From Rotaria sp. Silwood1 (Eukaryota > Rotifera > Eurotatoria > Philodinida > Philodinidae), in assembly GCA_905250075.1 (NCBI GenBank), contig CAJNOP010000043.1:368772-432771 (forward strand): a stretch of 64,000 nt of DNA. Reading direction: 5' to 3'. The first letter of the stretch is position 1, and every line of letters starts with the position of its first letter. A model generated the notes under the pieces. The model made no database searches. It was given only the letters and a program-made list of their open reading frames with translations, and had not been told where the DNA came from. Below are positions 22,601-35,388 of this stretch, piece after piece. The position numbers and the translations under genes were made by a program.

Positions 22601-25600
22601 CTCAAAAATTTGTGGCAAACAATTATTGTTCCGTCAAATCAATATCTCAAGAAAAGAACATTCTACTAATCAATCGACCTATCTATGAAACGAAATTTTG
22701 TTTTTTTTTCACGTATAGATCGAAAATTGAATAAAACAATCATAATTCGATTTTACAAGTCCATGTAGACGAATTTTTTTTAAAAATTCTGTTGATCTCA
22801 CCAAGGTATACTTCTAAGTCCAATATATATACTCAGACTGTGGTATCATTTCCGATGATTTCCTCGTTGTTTTTTCACCCATGTTATGATTCGACTATGA
22901 TAGAGAAGTTTTACTAAAATCTTCTTGTATTCGTTCAGTTTTCAAGCAACACTTAAATATTTCTTTCTTTTTTATCAATAAAACATATTCAATATCATTG
23001 TATATTCCTTTTAGGAAAAATTAATTAGTATGATCATGGCTATGTTTGCTTTTGTTGGTGATCGTCTTGTACGTAAAGATGATTTATATAGTTATCAAGT
23101 TATGGAAAAAACAATAAAAACTGTTATACCATCTTTATATAAAGTAGAGATATGTTTTTTTTTTGGGTCTTTTTAAAATAAATAAATAATTTAAATTTAA
23201 GGAAAAAAATCTTGAACAACGTCGACCAATACTTGCTAAAATTACACATGTTTTTGTGACATCATTAGCACATTTACCAGCACATCGTCGTCAAGATATA
23301 TTTCGTATGCTTATGGAATCAATTGGTCAAGATGAATGTCTTTGGTTTGCACCAATTCAATTATTTGACTCGATTCTTTTATCACCAATCAATAGAAAAA
23401 ATGAAGAAACATTAAAAGTAAAAAAAAAAAAAAAATTCAAATGATTTAATCTTTATTTGATACTTTTTTTTTCTTTCTTTTAGAAATCGTTAATCGATGC
23501 TAATGAACAAATGTTAAATAGTTTTAATCAATTTTCATCATCAACTATACTTATTAGTCTTACACGTATATTAAATGTTCTATTAAATCTACCTGATCAA
23601 ATCACAAGTAAATAAAAAGTCATTTTTCTATTAGACAAAAATAATCTGTCTTTTTTTTGTTTTTCATTATTAAAGAAAATCAATCTACACCATCGACATA
23701 TTCACATTTAATAGATTTACGTTTATATACAACAAAACATATTCATGTATTTAAATATCAATTATTAACATTTGTTAATAATATTCTTTCTGCTGATTTT
23801 TTTATTAAAATGGTAAATTATTTTTTTTGTTTTTCTTTTATTATTTAAATAAAATTTTGTTTCTTTTTTTACTCTTATTTTATATAGATTAAAAATGGTT
23901 TACGTCAAGAAAATGAACTCAATTATTTAAATGAATTAATTCAAACAATTCTTCATTGTCTATTATGGGCTAATAAATTATCTGAAGATGATATTGATAT
24001 AAGTCGTTATAATAAATCAATATTAAATAAAATTTATGATTGTTTAAATAAAAGTATTGCATTATTACATGGTTCAATGTTTGTTAATATTATATCAAAT
24101 TTACTTCAACAACAACAAACAAATGAAAAATTACAAAGAAAAACTTTAGAAATATTAAATACACGTCTAAAAGATGAATTTACAACAGAAAATGAAGTGA
24201 GTTTTGTTTAGATGAAAAACAATATAAAGAAAATGTTGAAGTATAGAAGTATAAATTTAGAACTTTCTCTAGAGTCCATTAGATTCGATAAATTTCGAAT
24301 CCAGTTTCAATTGACTCTATCTCTCTCTTACTGATCATGAAAAACGCTAATTAGAGATCATGGCAGGCATTGCTGTGATATGCAATGAAAGAGTGTATAT
24401 CAATTATGTCTCATTACTACTGCTTTATTGAATTTCTGAAAGATTAAATAAAAGGATAATGAAGAAACGTGTCCCAAAAGTAAAACAATCTTCCTACGAT
24501 TAGCAAGAGCAGCTACATCAGGGTTTTTGTATTTTAACCTCACTGACTGCAGACTCATTTTTAGAAGAAATAAATTAAAGTTCTATTGTTCATATGGTAC
24601 GGTTTGAAAATTATTGACGATTATGTTTCATGCGCTTAGACTTGACTTAAAGATACAATAGTGTTGCTAGTGTCATTCATGTCAGAACACAACAAATATT
24701 GAAAAGGCTTGTTTTAATATATTGCGACTGTGCCTCCTCCCTCCCCCTATTCAAATTTTGAAAATGCAAATTTACGAACTTTGCCGTTGAAAGGTTAATC
24801 TCGTAGAGAATATTGCGCTAATAGCTTTTTAAGGCCACCTCAGAAACGAACTTTGTTATTTTCTCTTCCGATGTCAACGAAAATTTCAGAGAATATTAGT
24901 CTTGGTTAGAATAGATTATGATTAATATATCTCCCCAAATCTCTAACTTATACACAAGTTCTAGTGAATTCATTACCCGTTACGCGGACAAGGATTTCAC
25001 AATGGGGTTACTATGTAATCATACCGGGCTGGTTTTTAAATTGTAGAGTGACCTTAGGGCTAGATCCTCACGTTCTCCGATTTTTAAATTTTCCTTTATT
25101 TGATTTTTAAAAACACTTTTTTCGTCACATGTGCAAATTCAAAGTGCTCATCAAACTGAAATATCTAAGTTTTTTATTTCAATAAAAGAGAAATTCAAAA
25201 ATAGGAGATCGTGAGGATCTAACCCTAACTGTCCTCTATTCAACAAAAAAAAATTATCACTTCTATATTGAGTCGTTATTAAGAAATCCTTGCCCGCGTA
25301 AATGGTACGATCGAAAAAATTGATTTTGAGAAAAACGAAAAATAAGTATTAGAAGTCGATTCTTCCGAAAATCACCTGATTTATATATCAATGTTCAAGA
25401 CGGGCTATAAATGTGTGATCTTAATATTAAGTGTTGATAGTCTCTTAGTGATCAGTATTTAAAAAAAACTTTACGAAATGATGATGCAAAGAGAAAGCAA
25501 CCTAAAAAGTCGAAAAACCTTGGAAAAACACCATGAAAATTTCTCGAAAAATATGATAGTAGGAGCAAAGTTTTATACGATAAGTTCGTCAAAATCAATT

Positions 25601-28600
25601 CATTTTTCGATGAAACATAGATATTCTGAAAGAGGAGACTTCAGTGCATCTTCCTATGATAAAACTTCAATTTCGACTCATCTCCCAAAAAATTGGATTT
25701 TCTGAGGGGGTCCCCCATTAAACAAAGCATCAAAAGAAATAAAATTGAATTTATTTTTTATTAATATTTAGATTGTGTTATTTTTACCACATATGAATAA
25801 TTTATTATCAATTGTTAATAAATATTCAACACATGAGCAAGAACAAACAGCACAAACAGCTCTGTTTTCAATTAAATTATTAGCTAAACGTTTAGCTGAA
25901 AAACATCCGACAGAGTTTTCATCAGTAAGTTGTTCACTCTCTTATTGTCTCATTAAATATTTTATATATTCTAAAGAGAGGTCAGTAAAATGTTTCCTAA
26001 AATTTTATCATTTTTTCATACAATCAATTCTATTATATTCTAGAATTGAATTCTACATAAATTTATTAACAATTCTTATCTATGATTTGAAGCTTCCCAG
26101 AAGAGACATAATAAAGACTAGACTTTTATTTGAAAGCGTTTCAGAACTTGTCATTATGATTATATAATGTCTACAAATTAAAATATTCTCTTATAGTTAA
26201 GAGTTTTTCTGGAAAAAAAATTGCCTGTAATGTGTTGATTTCTTCTGAATTCCCGACTAATTTCAAAGAACCATCACAAGTACGGCTATGAGGGTATCGT
26301 GTAATTAGGAAGAAATCCGAAGTAAAAATATTCTCTTTTCCACATGCATTTACTTGAATAGTTTCATTCCTCTAATAAAAATAAACAACTGTAAAGAGTA
26401 CTAGATAATATCATAAATGCAAATTTTATTAGTGCAAACTTCTTTTTTTTTTATCGTTAAATCGTTTATTACGTATGTATTTGGAACTACCATCTCGTTG
26501 CAAACGTTAGTTATCAATAAATTTTATTAAACAAAAATGAAAAAGAAATAGATTATTACAAGATAACTAATAATTCTTTTTTTTTTCGTTCACATTGTCA
26601 ATGTGTCATTAATTATTTCTATTTTAATACTCAATTAAGTTTATTTATTGCTACTATCAACATCGATTTCTCATTTTAATTTGTATTTTATGCATCACAC
26701 TACACCTCATGCGTTTATTTCAATTATAGAAATATGCACGAGACTTTCTGATCTCAGTTCAGATTTCATTATAGGACAAAAAAAACACTTATTTTGATTT
26801 TCAATTATCAAAGAATATAGTAATTTAGCAAACAGAATGTAGGCATGAAAATACATTAACATATACATACACATTTTCGTTGTTAACGGGTATCAAATTT
26901 CACTAATGATAGTACATATGAAACGAAATTTTGATTAATAAATAGAAAAGAACAGCAATACAGCCAAACATCCATCTTTTCTATATCTAGACTATGTGAA
27001 TATTTCGATTGAATACCTATCAATAAAAAACATATTACCTGTTTCTTTCAATAATATAATATGAATTAATCATCATTGTTATTAAAGAGAAAATCGTGTT
27101 TTATTTTATTTATAAATATTCAAAATATAATCATCTTTATGTGATGACATCATTTTCATGTCTACATATCGAAGATATATTATTAACAATAGTAAAATCT
27201 CTATTTATACATATATAATGACGCAAAAGAAAAAAAATCATAGGTTTTTTTTCTTTTCATAGTTTTTCATCCTGAATCGATGGAGTGATTGATGTTTGAG
27301 TTTGTATAGAATTTCCAAAATTATTTGCTTCAGTGATAGAAAATATTTGCATAGGATTATTATTTAATAATGTATTTGCACGATCGGAACTTATTGTACA
27401 ACATGTTTGAGGTTCACATTCATCAGCTTTACATCGAAGTAAACAATCACCAGGAACTCTACTTGGATTGTTTGGATCTTCCGTTGTTGTTGTTGTTGTT
27501 ATTCTTGATCGATTATCACTTTCTATATAATCATCAAATTCATATTGCATTGTTACAGAATGTATGCCAATTGAATGAAAAAAATTTTTAACTTTATCTG
27601 CAACAGACATATAATTTGATAAACTTTTTCGATTTAAATGTGCACTTGCGATAACTTTATCATCAGTTAAACGCCATATATGTAATTCATGTACACTATG
27701 AATTTCAGGAACATTTTCTAATAATTGACGTTTTAATGTATTAATTTCAAGATGTCTTGGCATTACTTGTAATAAGATATACGATGTTTCTTTAAACAAT
27801 GGAACAGTTGAAATTGTTATGATGATAACAATAATAACTGATAAAGTTGGATCTACATAAATTGTCCAATGTTTTTTATCATCTGAAGGATTTGGAACAA
27901 ATTTAATTATTAAAGCACTTATGATAACAACAACAGAACCAAGTGCATCAGCTAATACATGTAAAAATACTCCATGCATATTCATGGATGCTCGTTTTTG
28001 TGGTTTACTTGTTTTGCTATTATCGTTATTATCATCATTCATTTCAATAACCGTATCTGATTCTTCATTAGTTTGTTGTACACAGTCAGCAATAGCCTAA
28101 ATTTTAGCGTAAGATAATACAAAACTCGTTTTTAAAAATATAATTCAAATTTTACCTCTTGTAATGCTCGTGTGCTATGTCTTTCAAATTTGTTAGACAT
28201 TTCCTCTAATTCGGGATACTCATATATTTCGACATCTTCTCTTGAGTTGCTATCTGTTTCATCATTGGAGTTATTTTCATGTGAATGTCCATGTGAACCA
28301 TTTGCGTGTGAATGACCATGTGAATTATTCTCATGTGAATGTCCGTGTGAACCATTTGCGGGTGAATGCTCATGTGAATTATTCTCATGTGAATGTCCAT
28401 GTGAATTCTTTTTATGCGAACTCTTTTTATGTGAATGTCCATGTGAGTGTCCATGTGAACCACCTCCATGTGAATGTCCATGAAATCCTTGAAATAAGAA
28501 TAGACCAATAATATTAACTCCTAAACCAATCGAACCAACGATTAATAATAAATTAACTTTTTCAATTCGTTCAGGTTCAATAAAACGTTTGATTGCATCA

Positions 28601-31600
28601 AATATAATAGTCAAACATAAGGCAAGAAGAAAAACTGTATTTATATTTGCACCAACAACTTCAGCACGTACCCATCCATATGTATTTTTATGTGAGCTAC
28701 GTTTAGCCATTCTAACAGCAGCAATAGCAATAACTAATGATATAACATCAGATAACATATGAAATGCATCAGCAACTAATGCAACAGAATTTGTTATTTG
28801 ACCAACAACAAGTTCAATAATAAAATATGTAAATGTTAATGAAAGCATTGATAATAAACGAAATGTTTTCGTTTGAAAAAGTCGACGTTTAGAATGACGA
28901 TGAGGTTTTAAAGATGCTGTATCTTCCTTTGCCATTTCGATTTTGTTTGTTGAATGAATGACTCTATCTACATAGAAGAATATATACTTGTTTAGTAGGC
29001 ACCCCTGAAAATTGATGCATATTTTTCCACAATATGTACTCTATTAATCAACGTGCCAATGAAAATTATGCATTTTTGATAGTTTAAAGGGGGGAGAGTA
29101 AGCAAAAACGTCTTCATTTAGTAAAAGTTACCTTTCTGCATTCAGGTGAAGAGTTATATTGTGTTATGCTTGTGTATATGTTGTGTTTTATATATTGAAA
29201 AAGGGGTGCATCATCTATAATAAGAAATTCAATTAATTTTAATTGATACACTTATTATTCATGGTAAAGAAGGAACTGCTTTGAACTCTACGTAATAGAA
29301 ATGATACATCAATAGTAAAAATCATGATGAAGCATTTTTCATCATTTATTTTTGTATGTTCTTAGTTACAACATTATGATTCGTGATAGATAACAAGAAA
29401 GATATTGACGTCATATATGAATGGAGATTTCGTATTTGTTTTTTGTTTTCGGAAGAAGAAAATGTCAATGCAAAAAAGATAATCAATTTTACTATGTGAA
29501 TGCTATTAGTAATCTTCTTTTTTTCTCTTCATATTTAGTCGTTAACATTTATCTGCCAATATTTACGTCTTCTCGATAGTGGACAACATGCCAACTTAAG
29601 TGCAAGTATTTACTTATGTTTGGCAGAATTATGTGCTACATTAAAAATTTATTCAATCGCCGAATTACCATCATTTATGCCACATGTTTTACAAACGTAT
29701 CAATCAGATAATGTTATTAAGTATGTAAAGAAAAAATTATCTAAAAAACATCTATTAAATATAACAAGAATTGTCAATGTTTTTTTAATTTTTCCCTTAA
29801 TTACGAAAGTCACAAGAAAATTTAAAGTATTGAGTTAAAATCAAAATGTTTTGTTCTGCCTGACAAAATGTTCGGAATGTGCGTAATTTAAATTAGTTTC
29901 ACTGGTTTTTGCTTGACTGCATCTCATTTTGAAGTTATTTTTTTTTTGTCAACATGTAGAAAATACGGTAGAATTTTGTACGGTTGTAACTTTTCGAACC
30001 CTTAACCGAACCGAGAAATAACATACGTTTGTTTTTAACAAATCAATCACTTGAAAGTACCAATAACAACCAAAATATTAAAATATGAAAAAGAAATATT
30101 TAGGCAGTAAGAAATTTCGCATGTCTTCTCGTATTGTTTCGAATACAAACCAATAGATTTCTAATTAACTGTTCTTTGAGTGTAATATAGAGAAAAAAAT
30201 AGAGGACAGGGACATATGTTATGAAAAAGCAGAGCTCACCCACGGATTGGGTCACGTTGCTAGAATGTACAATATACGTCCTTCGTAGCAAGAATACTCT
30301 TGTTAAATAGTTTCTATTACCGATTTGTTGTCATAGTTTAAAGAACAAGACAATACTCTACAAAGTGAACTAAGAACCGAAATTCTCTTAGCGATTCTTC
30401 GGAAATAATCGAGCTGATTTTCTAAATCTGGAACCTAAAAATTTTTGAGGGCGTCAGTATGCCTTTGACAAAGAGTCTGATTATTGATAGAAGTATCATA
30501 GAAGACTAATGATTAGGACTTAATATATTTGTCATAAATTTTACTTCTTCTTTTGTCAGGCTTTTTATTTATTGATATCCGTTTAATCTTTATTTTCAGG
30601 ACTTGCTATGTAATTTGATACAAATTATTAACACATATTCAGAAAGAGCGCAAAATTTTGATTCTAATCGAAATGCTTTAAATTTTCTATTGACTCACGT
30701 CAACGACCGATTGATAGAGATTGATAAATTAGATAAGATACGTGCTTGTTTTAGAAAATCGAAGGAATAAACTTATTTTTTTGTCGTTCTTTGCAACTAA
30801 ATTGTGTTCAAAATGATTGAAAAAAATCTTACTAAGAATTTGAATAACTTTGACTCTATTTTGAACATTATTCTAAGAAAAATATTTAAATTCTTTAGAA
30901 ATGAATTACTTCTTACAAGTATTATTGCATGTTTATCAAAATTAGTTCGAACTTTATGCAATTATCTTACACCATATCTACCTGATATTATTAAACGAGT
31001 AAAATAAAAATTAGAATTTTCTAAAAAAAAACAAAGTTTTATTATTTATTTATTTTTTAATTAAAGACATGTACATTATTAACACATCCATCATCAATAA
31101 ATGATCAACGTTTACGAACAATGTGGTCTCATATAGCATTACATGTTCCACATCGTCTTCTATTTCCAATATTATATGATGTTATTGATAAAAATGAATT
31201 TCAATTAAATGATCTTGAATCATTAATGACATTATTAAAACAATCATTATCAATAGCAACAATAGATGATTTAAGTAATAATTATTCATTACTTAAACAA
31301 TTATTTCTTAAATTATTTACATTACGTACAATACATACTAAAAAAATGCAACCTAATAAAATGAATATATATGAAGATTATATATTTGATTGTTTTTCGG
31401 AACTTGTTATGCGTTTATCAGAAGAAACATTTCGACCATTATTTTATACAATTTATGAATGGGCAGTTTATAATGAACCACCATCAGAATATACATTAAC
31501 ATTCTATCGTTTAACTTTTATGTAAGGAATCTTATTGTATTTAAAAATAAAATTTTATCTTTTTGTTGAAAATAGACTTTCAAAAAAATTAAAAGGTTTA

Positions 31601-32350
31601 TTTACATTATTTGCTGGTCATATAATTCAACATGCATCAAATATTCTTAATCAATTAAATTCATCAAAAACTGAAGAAGAATCAAGTGAATTTAAGATAA
31701 ATTTTCGTAAAAAATATGCGGAAGAAAATAAAATTGAATTAATTAATGGTATATTAGGTACAATATCAAATTTATGTTTATTTGATAGTGTAGGATTTAT
31801 AAATGATGAACGTTTTCAATTACTTATGATGCCAATTGTTGATCAAGTATGTTTATTTTTATTTTTATTTTTGCTTTTTATTATTATAAAAATTATTTCA
31901 TTTTTTTAGTTAGAAAATTTTACATCAAATGATGATTATTCTCAATGGATACAACAAAATGTTTCGCCATGTATTGTTAATTTAACATCAGCAACAAAAG
32001 AAGAACCATTATGGCGTCAAATTCATTATCAAATTTTATTAAAAACAAGATCAAATTTATCAAAAGTTCGTTTAGCTACATTAAATGTTTTACAAGAACT
32101 TTCAAGAAAATTAGGAATGAACTATCAAAGTCTTTTACCAGAAGCTATACCATTTATGGCTGAATTAATGGAAGGTATAGGATGAAATTCAGCATTTAAG
32201 AAAAAAAAAAAAGAAATCTAATAAATTTTTATCTTTTTATTTTTCTCTTCTTAAGATTCAAATGATGAAGTTGAAAAAACATGTCATCGTGTTATTGTTG
32301 ATATGGAATCAACATTAGGTGAATCATTACAAGATTATTTCAATAATTAA
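13682..32350 (+). CDS. HEATR1: HEATR1/UTP10 (BP28) U3 snoRNP-associated HEAT-repeat protein
   Basis: The protein is a nucleolar component of the t-UTP part of the small-subunit processome, needed for rRNA transcription and 18S processing. The start (MTSLKLQLNKLA) and early segment (LSPYFLLSPAHKALEWLVHR) match animal HEATR1. KLKGLFTLFAGH in exon 26 marks the BP28CT domain, and the end (LGESLQDYF) matches the family. Exons: 13682-13829, 13887-14103, 14160-14301, 14362-14463, 14531-14812, 15915-16000, 16059-16361, 16421-16538, 16587-16691, 16753-16919, 17581-18037, 19295-19433, 19510-20342, 21389-21523, 21577-21940, 22010-22131, 23015-23143, 23202-23417, 23484-23607, 23676-23812, 23888-24196, 25772-25924, 29539-29720, 30899-30998, 31067-31521, 31576-31846, 31910-32174, 32256-32350. 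All have GT-AG borders and phases close to 2051 codons plus stop, close to the human length of about 2144. Homopolymer-rich codons (Asn, Lys, Gln) reflect AT bias. Intron 22 hosts an antisense zinc transporter. Confidence 0.93.
24833..25717. mobile_element. TTAA-flanked element, copy A (in HEATR1 intron 21)
   Basis: Flanked by TTAA at 24829-24832 and 25718-25721. The left end reads GGCCACCTCAGAAACGAACT and the right end closes CTGAGGGGGTCCCCCA. The interior contains an inverted pair: CTAGATCCTCACG near 25059 and CGTGAGGATCTAACC near 25210. It is clearly related, along its length, to the element at 34099-35384. TTAA targets are typical of piggyBac-type transposons; no transposase is present. 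Confidence 0.65.
27105..27110 (-). terminator. Possible polyadenylation signal of the zinc transporter
   Basis: AATAAA on the minus strand about 147 bases after the transporter stop codon. It is the first canonical hexamer seen downstream, but such hexamers are frequent in AT-rich DNA. Confidence 0.35.
27257..28935 (-). CDS. ZnT1-like zinc transporter (cation diffusion facilitator, SLC30 family)
   Basis: It probably exports zinc from the cytosol in exchange for protons, at the plasma membrane as ZnT1 or in vesicles. Two exons, 28935-28156 and 28096-27257, with a 59-base GT-AG intron give 539 residues. Six membrane segments fit the family. The zinc-site pairs are HMLSD (His59, Asp63) in helix 2 and HVLAD (about His306, Asp310) in helix 5. 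NTYGWVRAEVVGA is the typical TM2-TM3 region of the ZnT1/ZnT10 group. Between helices 4 and 5 is a long His-rich loop made of tandem repeats. The cytosolic C-terminal domain (about residues 380-460, with EIHSVHELHIWRL) is intact and followed by a cysteine-rich tail (CLLRCKADECEPQTCC). The whole gene lies antisense within HEATR1 intron 22, so it needs its own promoter; a TATATA-like run lies about 45-50 bases upstream. ZnT1 versus ZnT10 is not resolved. Confidence 0.9.
28255..28490 (-). repeat. In-frame repeat coding the His-rich loop of the zinc transporter
   Basis: The sequence encodes repeated GHSHENNSHGHSHANGSH-like units (18 residues, 54 bases) built from nine-residue halves (GHSHENNSH, GHSHANGSH). 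One half is altered to EHSPANGSH. The region is preceded by HGHSHGHSHKKSSHKKNSHG. Such loops bind zinc and modulate transport in the family. The repeat makes the length likely to vary between alleles. Confidence 0.88.
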
Positions 32351-32425
32351 AAGCAGTAATAAAAAACATTGTTGACAAATTTTTTTTTGTTATTCTTTGT
32401 TAGTTTGTTTTTGTTTTCTTTTTGA

Positions 32426-32431
32426 AATAAA
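32426..32431 (+). terminator. Polyadenylation signal after HEATR1
   Basis: AATAAA occurs 76 bases after the HEATR1 stop codon, followed by a T/G-containing stretch. It is a plausible mRNA end for the gene. Confidence 0.5.
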
Positions 32432-32801
32432 ACAAACCTCTAACCGGTTTTGTTATGGAACACCGTTGAAAAAAAAAAGAAAAAGAATTTTTTAATTTAA
32501 TAGAAAATAAATTACGATAAAAACTCTATTAAATACTTCTAAGTATAATGAAATCAATGGACTAATTTGTTAATCAATGTTGAAGTCTGTCATGCTGAGA
32601 TCTTAGCACTCTGGTACGCTACATTGAACACTTTCTTTTTTTACAAACCGTAGCCTTCCGGTTGATAATAAAATAGTATATTTTCATTTTGTTAAAAGCT
32701 TTTTTTTTTCTTGAACAAGATGCTTAAGCAGTAAAATAGTTCGACTATACAATAAATTTTATGTTCTATTAAATAGAACTTTTCAGGTAAGGTGTCGGAA
32801 A

Positions 32802-33312
32802 GGTAAAGTTAAAGCAGTTCTTTTTTTTTATTGATATCGAGTTAGAGAGAACGTGATGAACTGATAATAAAGATGTGCGTTTTTAGTTTTCTTCGAATCA
32901 TTCCTTAAGGGCATACTTCCAGTTTTTTCAAGTGACCTTTTTTATGAGAAAAACGGCAATTTTTGATAGCCAAGAGCTTTACAATTTTTATCACTTCCTT
33001 CATTTTCACAATGAACTGATGTTTATCATGAAAAAATATATTTTGGTGATTCATTTATGAATGAATCGCCAAAATTTATTTTTTCATGATAAACATGAGA
33101 CCATTGTGAAAATGAAGGAAGTGATAACAATTGAAAAATTTCTTGGCTATCAAAAATTGCCGTTTTTCTCATAAAAAAGGTCACTTGAAAAAACTGGAAG
33201 TGTGCCCTTAAGGAATGATTCAAAGAAAACTAAAAACGCACATCTTTATTATCAGCTCGTCACGTTCTCTTTGATCCTATATCAATAAAAAAAAGAACTG
33301 CTTTAACTTTAC
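32802..33312. repeat. About 510-base near-perfect palindrome
   Basis: The left arm begins GGTAAAGTTAAAGCAG (about 32802) and is mirrored at the right end (CTGCTTTAACTTTAC, to 33312). Along each arm of about 250 bases only a few mismatches or small length changes were seen. The centre is near 33055 with almost no spacer (ATTCATTTATGAAT). It lies about 450 bases downstream of the HEATR1 stop. It has no coding capacity: open frames on both strands are mirror images. It could be a foldback transposable element; a transcript would form a long hairpin. Confidence 0.88.
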
Positions 33313-34094
33313 ATTTACGGGATTTACGTCGTAGTACGAATGATGATGGTTTTTTTATAGAATTATAAAATTTGCTTTGTAATTTTCACCACTACATATC
33401 GATTCTTATAAAAAAATAAACATCTTCATATCAATAGAATTATTGTTGACTTAAGAATTACGGACTTGCGACGATATTTCTACTCTTTAAAAATTGTACT
33501 CAAAAGTACCCTATAAAGAATTATAGTGTTGATATCTGTTATCGTTTTCTCTTTTGTTAAGTCTAATTATGCCTATTTTGTTGACTAAAATATTCAGCAT
33601 TTAATATTTTACAAAACAGTAGATATCACTAAATAAACATTAATGGTACGATAACTGTTTTCGATGCATCACCATGATAAGACAACGTTGCATATAATAC
33701 TTTTAACTGTTATCTTATTAGATTGTCTAAAATATTGTATTCAGTTCGTGAGAAACAATTTTTTATAGCTTAAACCGATTCGCTAAAAGTAACGAAAATA
33801 GTAATAATTTAATTGAATCTATGAATTAGAAACACCTAACGAAAGACAATCATAAAATCGTATGTTCAATTAGCTCAATTAATTTAAGTCCTATCTCTAA
33901 AAAAAAACAATATTGTTCTAACTTTGTTGTCATGCAAAAAAAAAATATATCAATGACAATCAATAGAAGTTAAATCTAATTGTAAAATGCCATGAATCGC
34001 ATATAAGCAATATCACCCTGATGAACTTCCAAATTAATGTCATCGATAATTGTTATTGCAAAACTACCAAAGTCATTTCTCAGATTCTGAATAA
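33313..34094. other. Intergenic sequence between palindrome and TTAA element
   Basis: AT-rich sequence with no gene or RNA recognised on either strand. Confidence 0.4.
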
Positions 34095-34098
34095 TTAA

Positions 34099-35384
34099 GG
34101 GGGAACCCCCCCCCCCCCCCCCCTCAGAAACCAACTTTGTTATTTTTCGTTCGATTGCAACCAAATTTTGGGAGAGTACTAGTCTAGGCTAGGATAGATT
34201 ATGGGTGAAATATCTCCCCCAAACCTCTAGTATACTAATGAGTTATAGTCAATTTATTGGTAAAAGTACTCTATACGCGGGCAGGGTTTTCACCACGAGG
34301 GCTAGGAGCAAAGAGGCTGGGATGGTTTTAGGTTATAGAGTGGCTGTAGGGCTAGGTCGTGACAGAGTCCAATTTTTGAATTTTCCTTCTTTTGTTTTTT
34401 AAAAATCCTATTTTTAAAAATTTTTGGTCTCCTGACCAAAAAAAATCACCGATCAGAATGAAAGATATACGGTTTTTATTTCAGCAAAAGAGAAATTCAA
34501 AAATCCGGCTCTGTGACGACCTAGCCCTACCTGTCTACTATACAATAAAAAAAATATATCACTTATATACCGAGTCGTTATGATGAAAAGCCTGCCCGCG
34601 TAAACGGCATGCTCGAAAAAGCTGGTTTTGAGAAAAACGAAAAACAAAATTTTTGATGGAGTTAACGTCTTTATTCGAAATAAATCTGTTTATTAGTTTA
34701 ATATTTCTGCACTATTCGTCAAGCTTTATTAGTAGCGCGTATGTAGATATATCGTAATACGGTTAGAAGTACATACCATACCTAAACTATGATCATGGTT
34801 CCTTATACATAGATGTCACTTTCAGTCACGCATGTTTGTATGAATTTTTCGGTTAACTCAAAAGATTAAATTTTTATAGCATATGTAACTAGTCAAGGTC
34901 TTTTAGTTCTGAAAGTTTCAGCTCTATAGCTGGCAATAGTGATGAAGTACATCGATTTATTTGAAATACATAATTTTCCTAACTTGTTTTTTTTGACTCA
35001 TTTTCAGAAAAAGTTTAGTACGAGTATTTGTGTATCTCAACTTGACTGATATATTTTACCATTAGTGCAAGCTATACAGCTGAAACTTTTGGGATTAAAA
35101 GACCACGATTGATTACACATGTCATAAAAATTTCAGCTCTGTCAGGTAAACAAAAGTATGAAAACTATCATTAACAGTATATCATCAGTCAATGTGCAAC
35201 ACTCTTTATTACTCATCATCACATCTTCAGAAAAAACCTCCCTAGAAAAAAACCCAATCTTCATGTTTCGCGGAAAAAAAACTATGCTAGGTTGTAGTCC
35301 GTTACAAGATCTATCAGAATATGTATAAATCCTAAAATCGAATTTTTTTCGAAAAATTGACTTTCCTGAGGGGGGGGGGTTCCC
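34099..35384. mobile_element. TTAA-flanked element, copy B, with G/C-run terminal inverted repeats
   Basis: TTAA occurs at 34095-34098 and 35385-35388. The ends are GGGGGAAC followed by a long C-run and CTCAG, mirrored as CTGAG, a G-run and GTTCCCC. The interior has inverted pairs, such as TAGGGCTAGGTCGTGAC near 34348 against GTGACGACCTAGCCCTA near 34514. A further pair lies near 34880-34932 and 35069-35130. Its left and right portions match copy A (24833-25717), but B is about 400 bases longer, so one copy has gained or lost a middle block. No transposase frame. Probably a non-autonomous piggyBac-like element. Confidence 0.7.
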
Positions 35385-35388
35385 CTTA

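Noticed and set aside
28206-28511. Overlapping His/Met-rich and Val/Asn-rich frames in the zinc transporter
   Set aside because: They are alternative frames of the transporter's His-rich repeat.
33026-33223. Minus-strand open frame downstream of HEATR1
   Set aside because: It spans the centre of the palindrome and is mirrored on the other strand.
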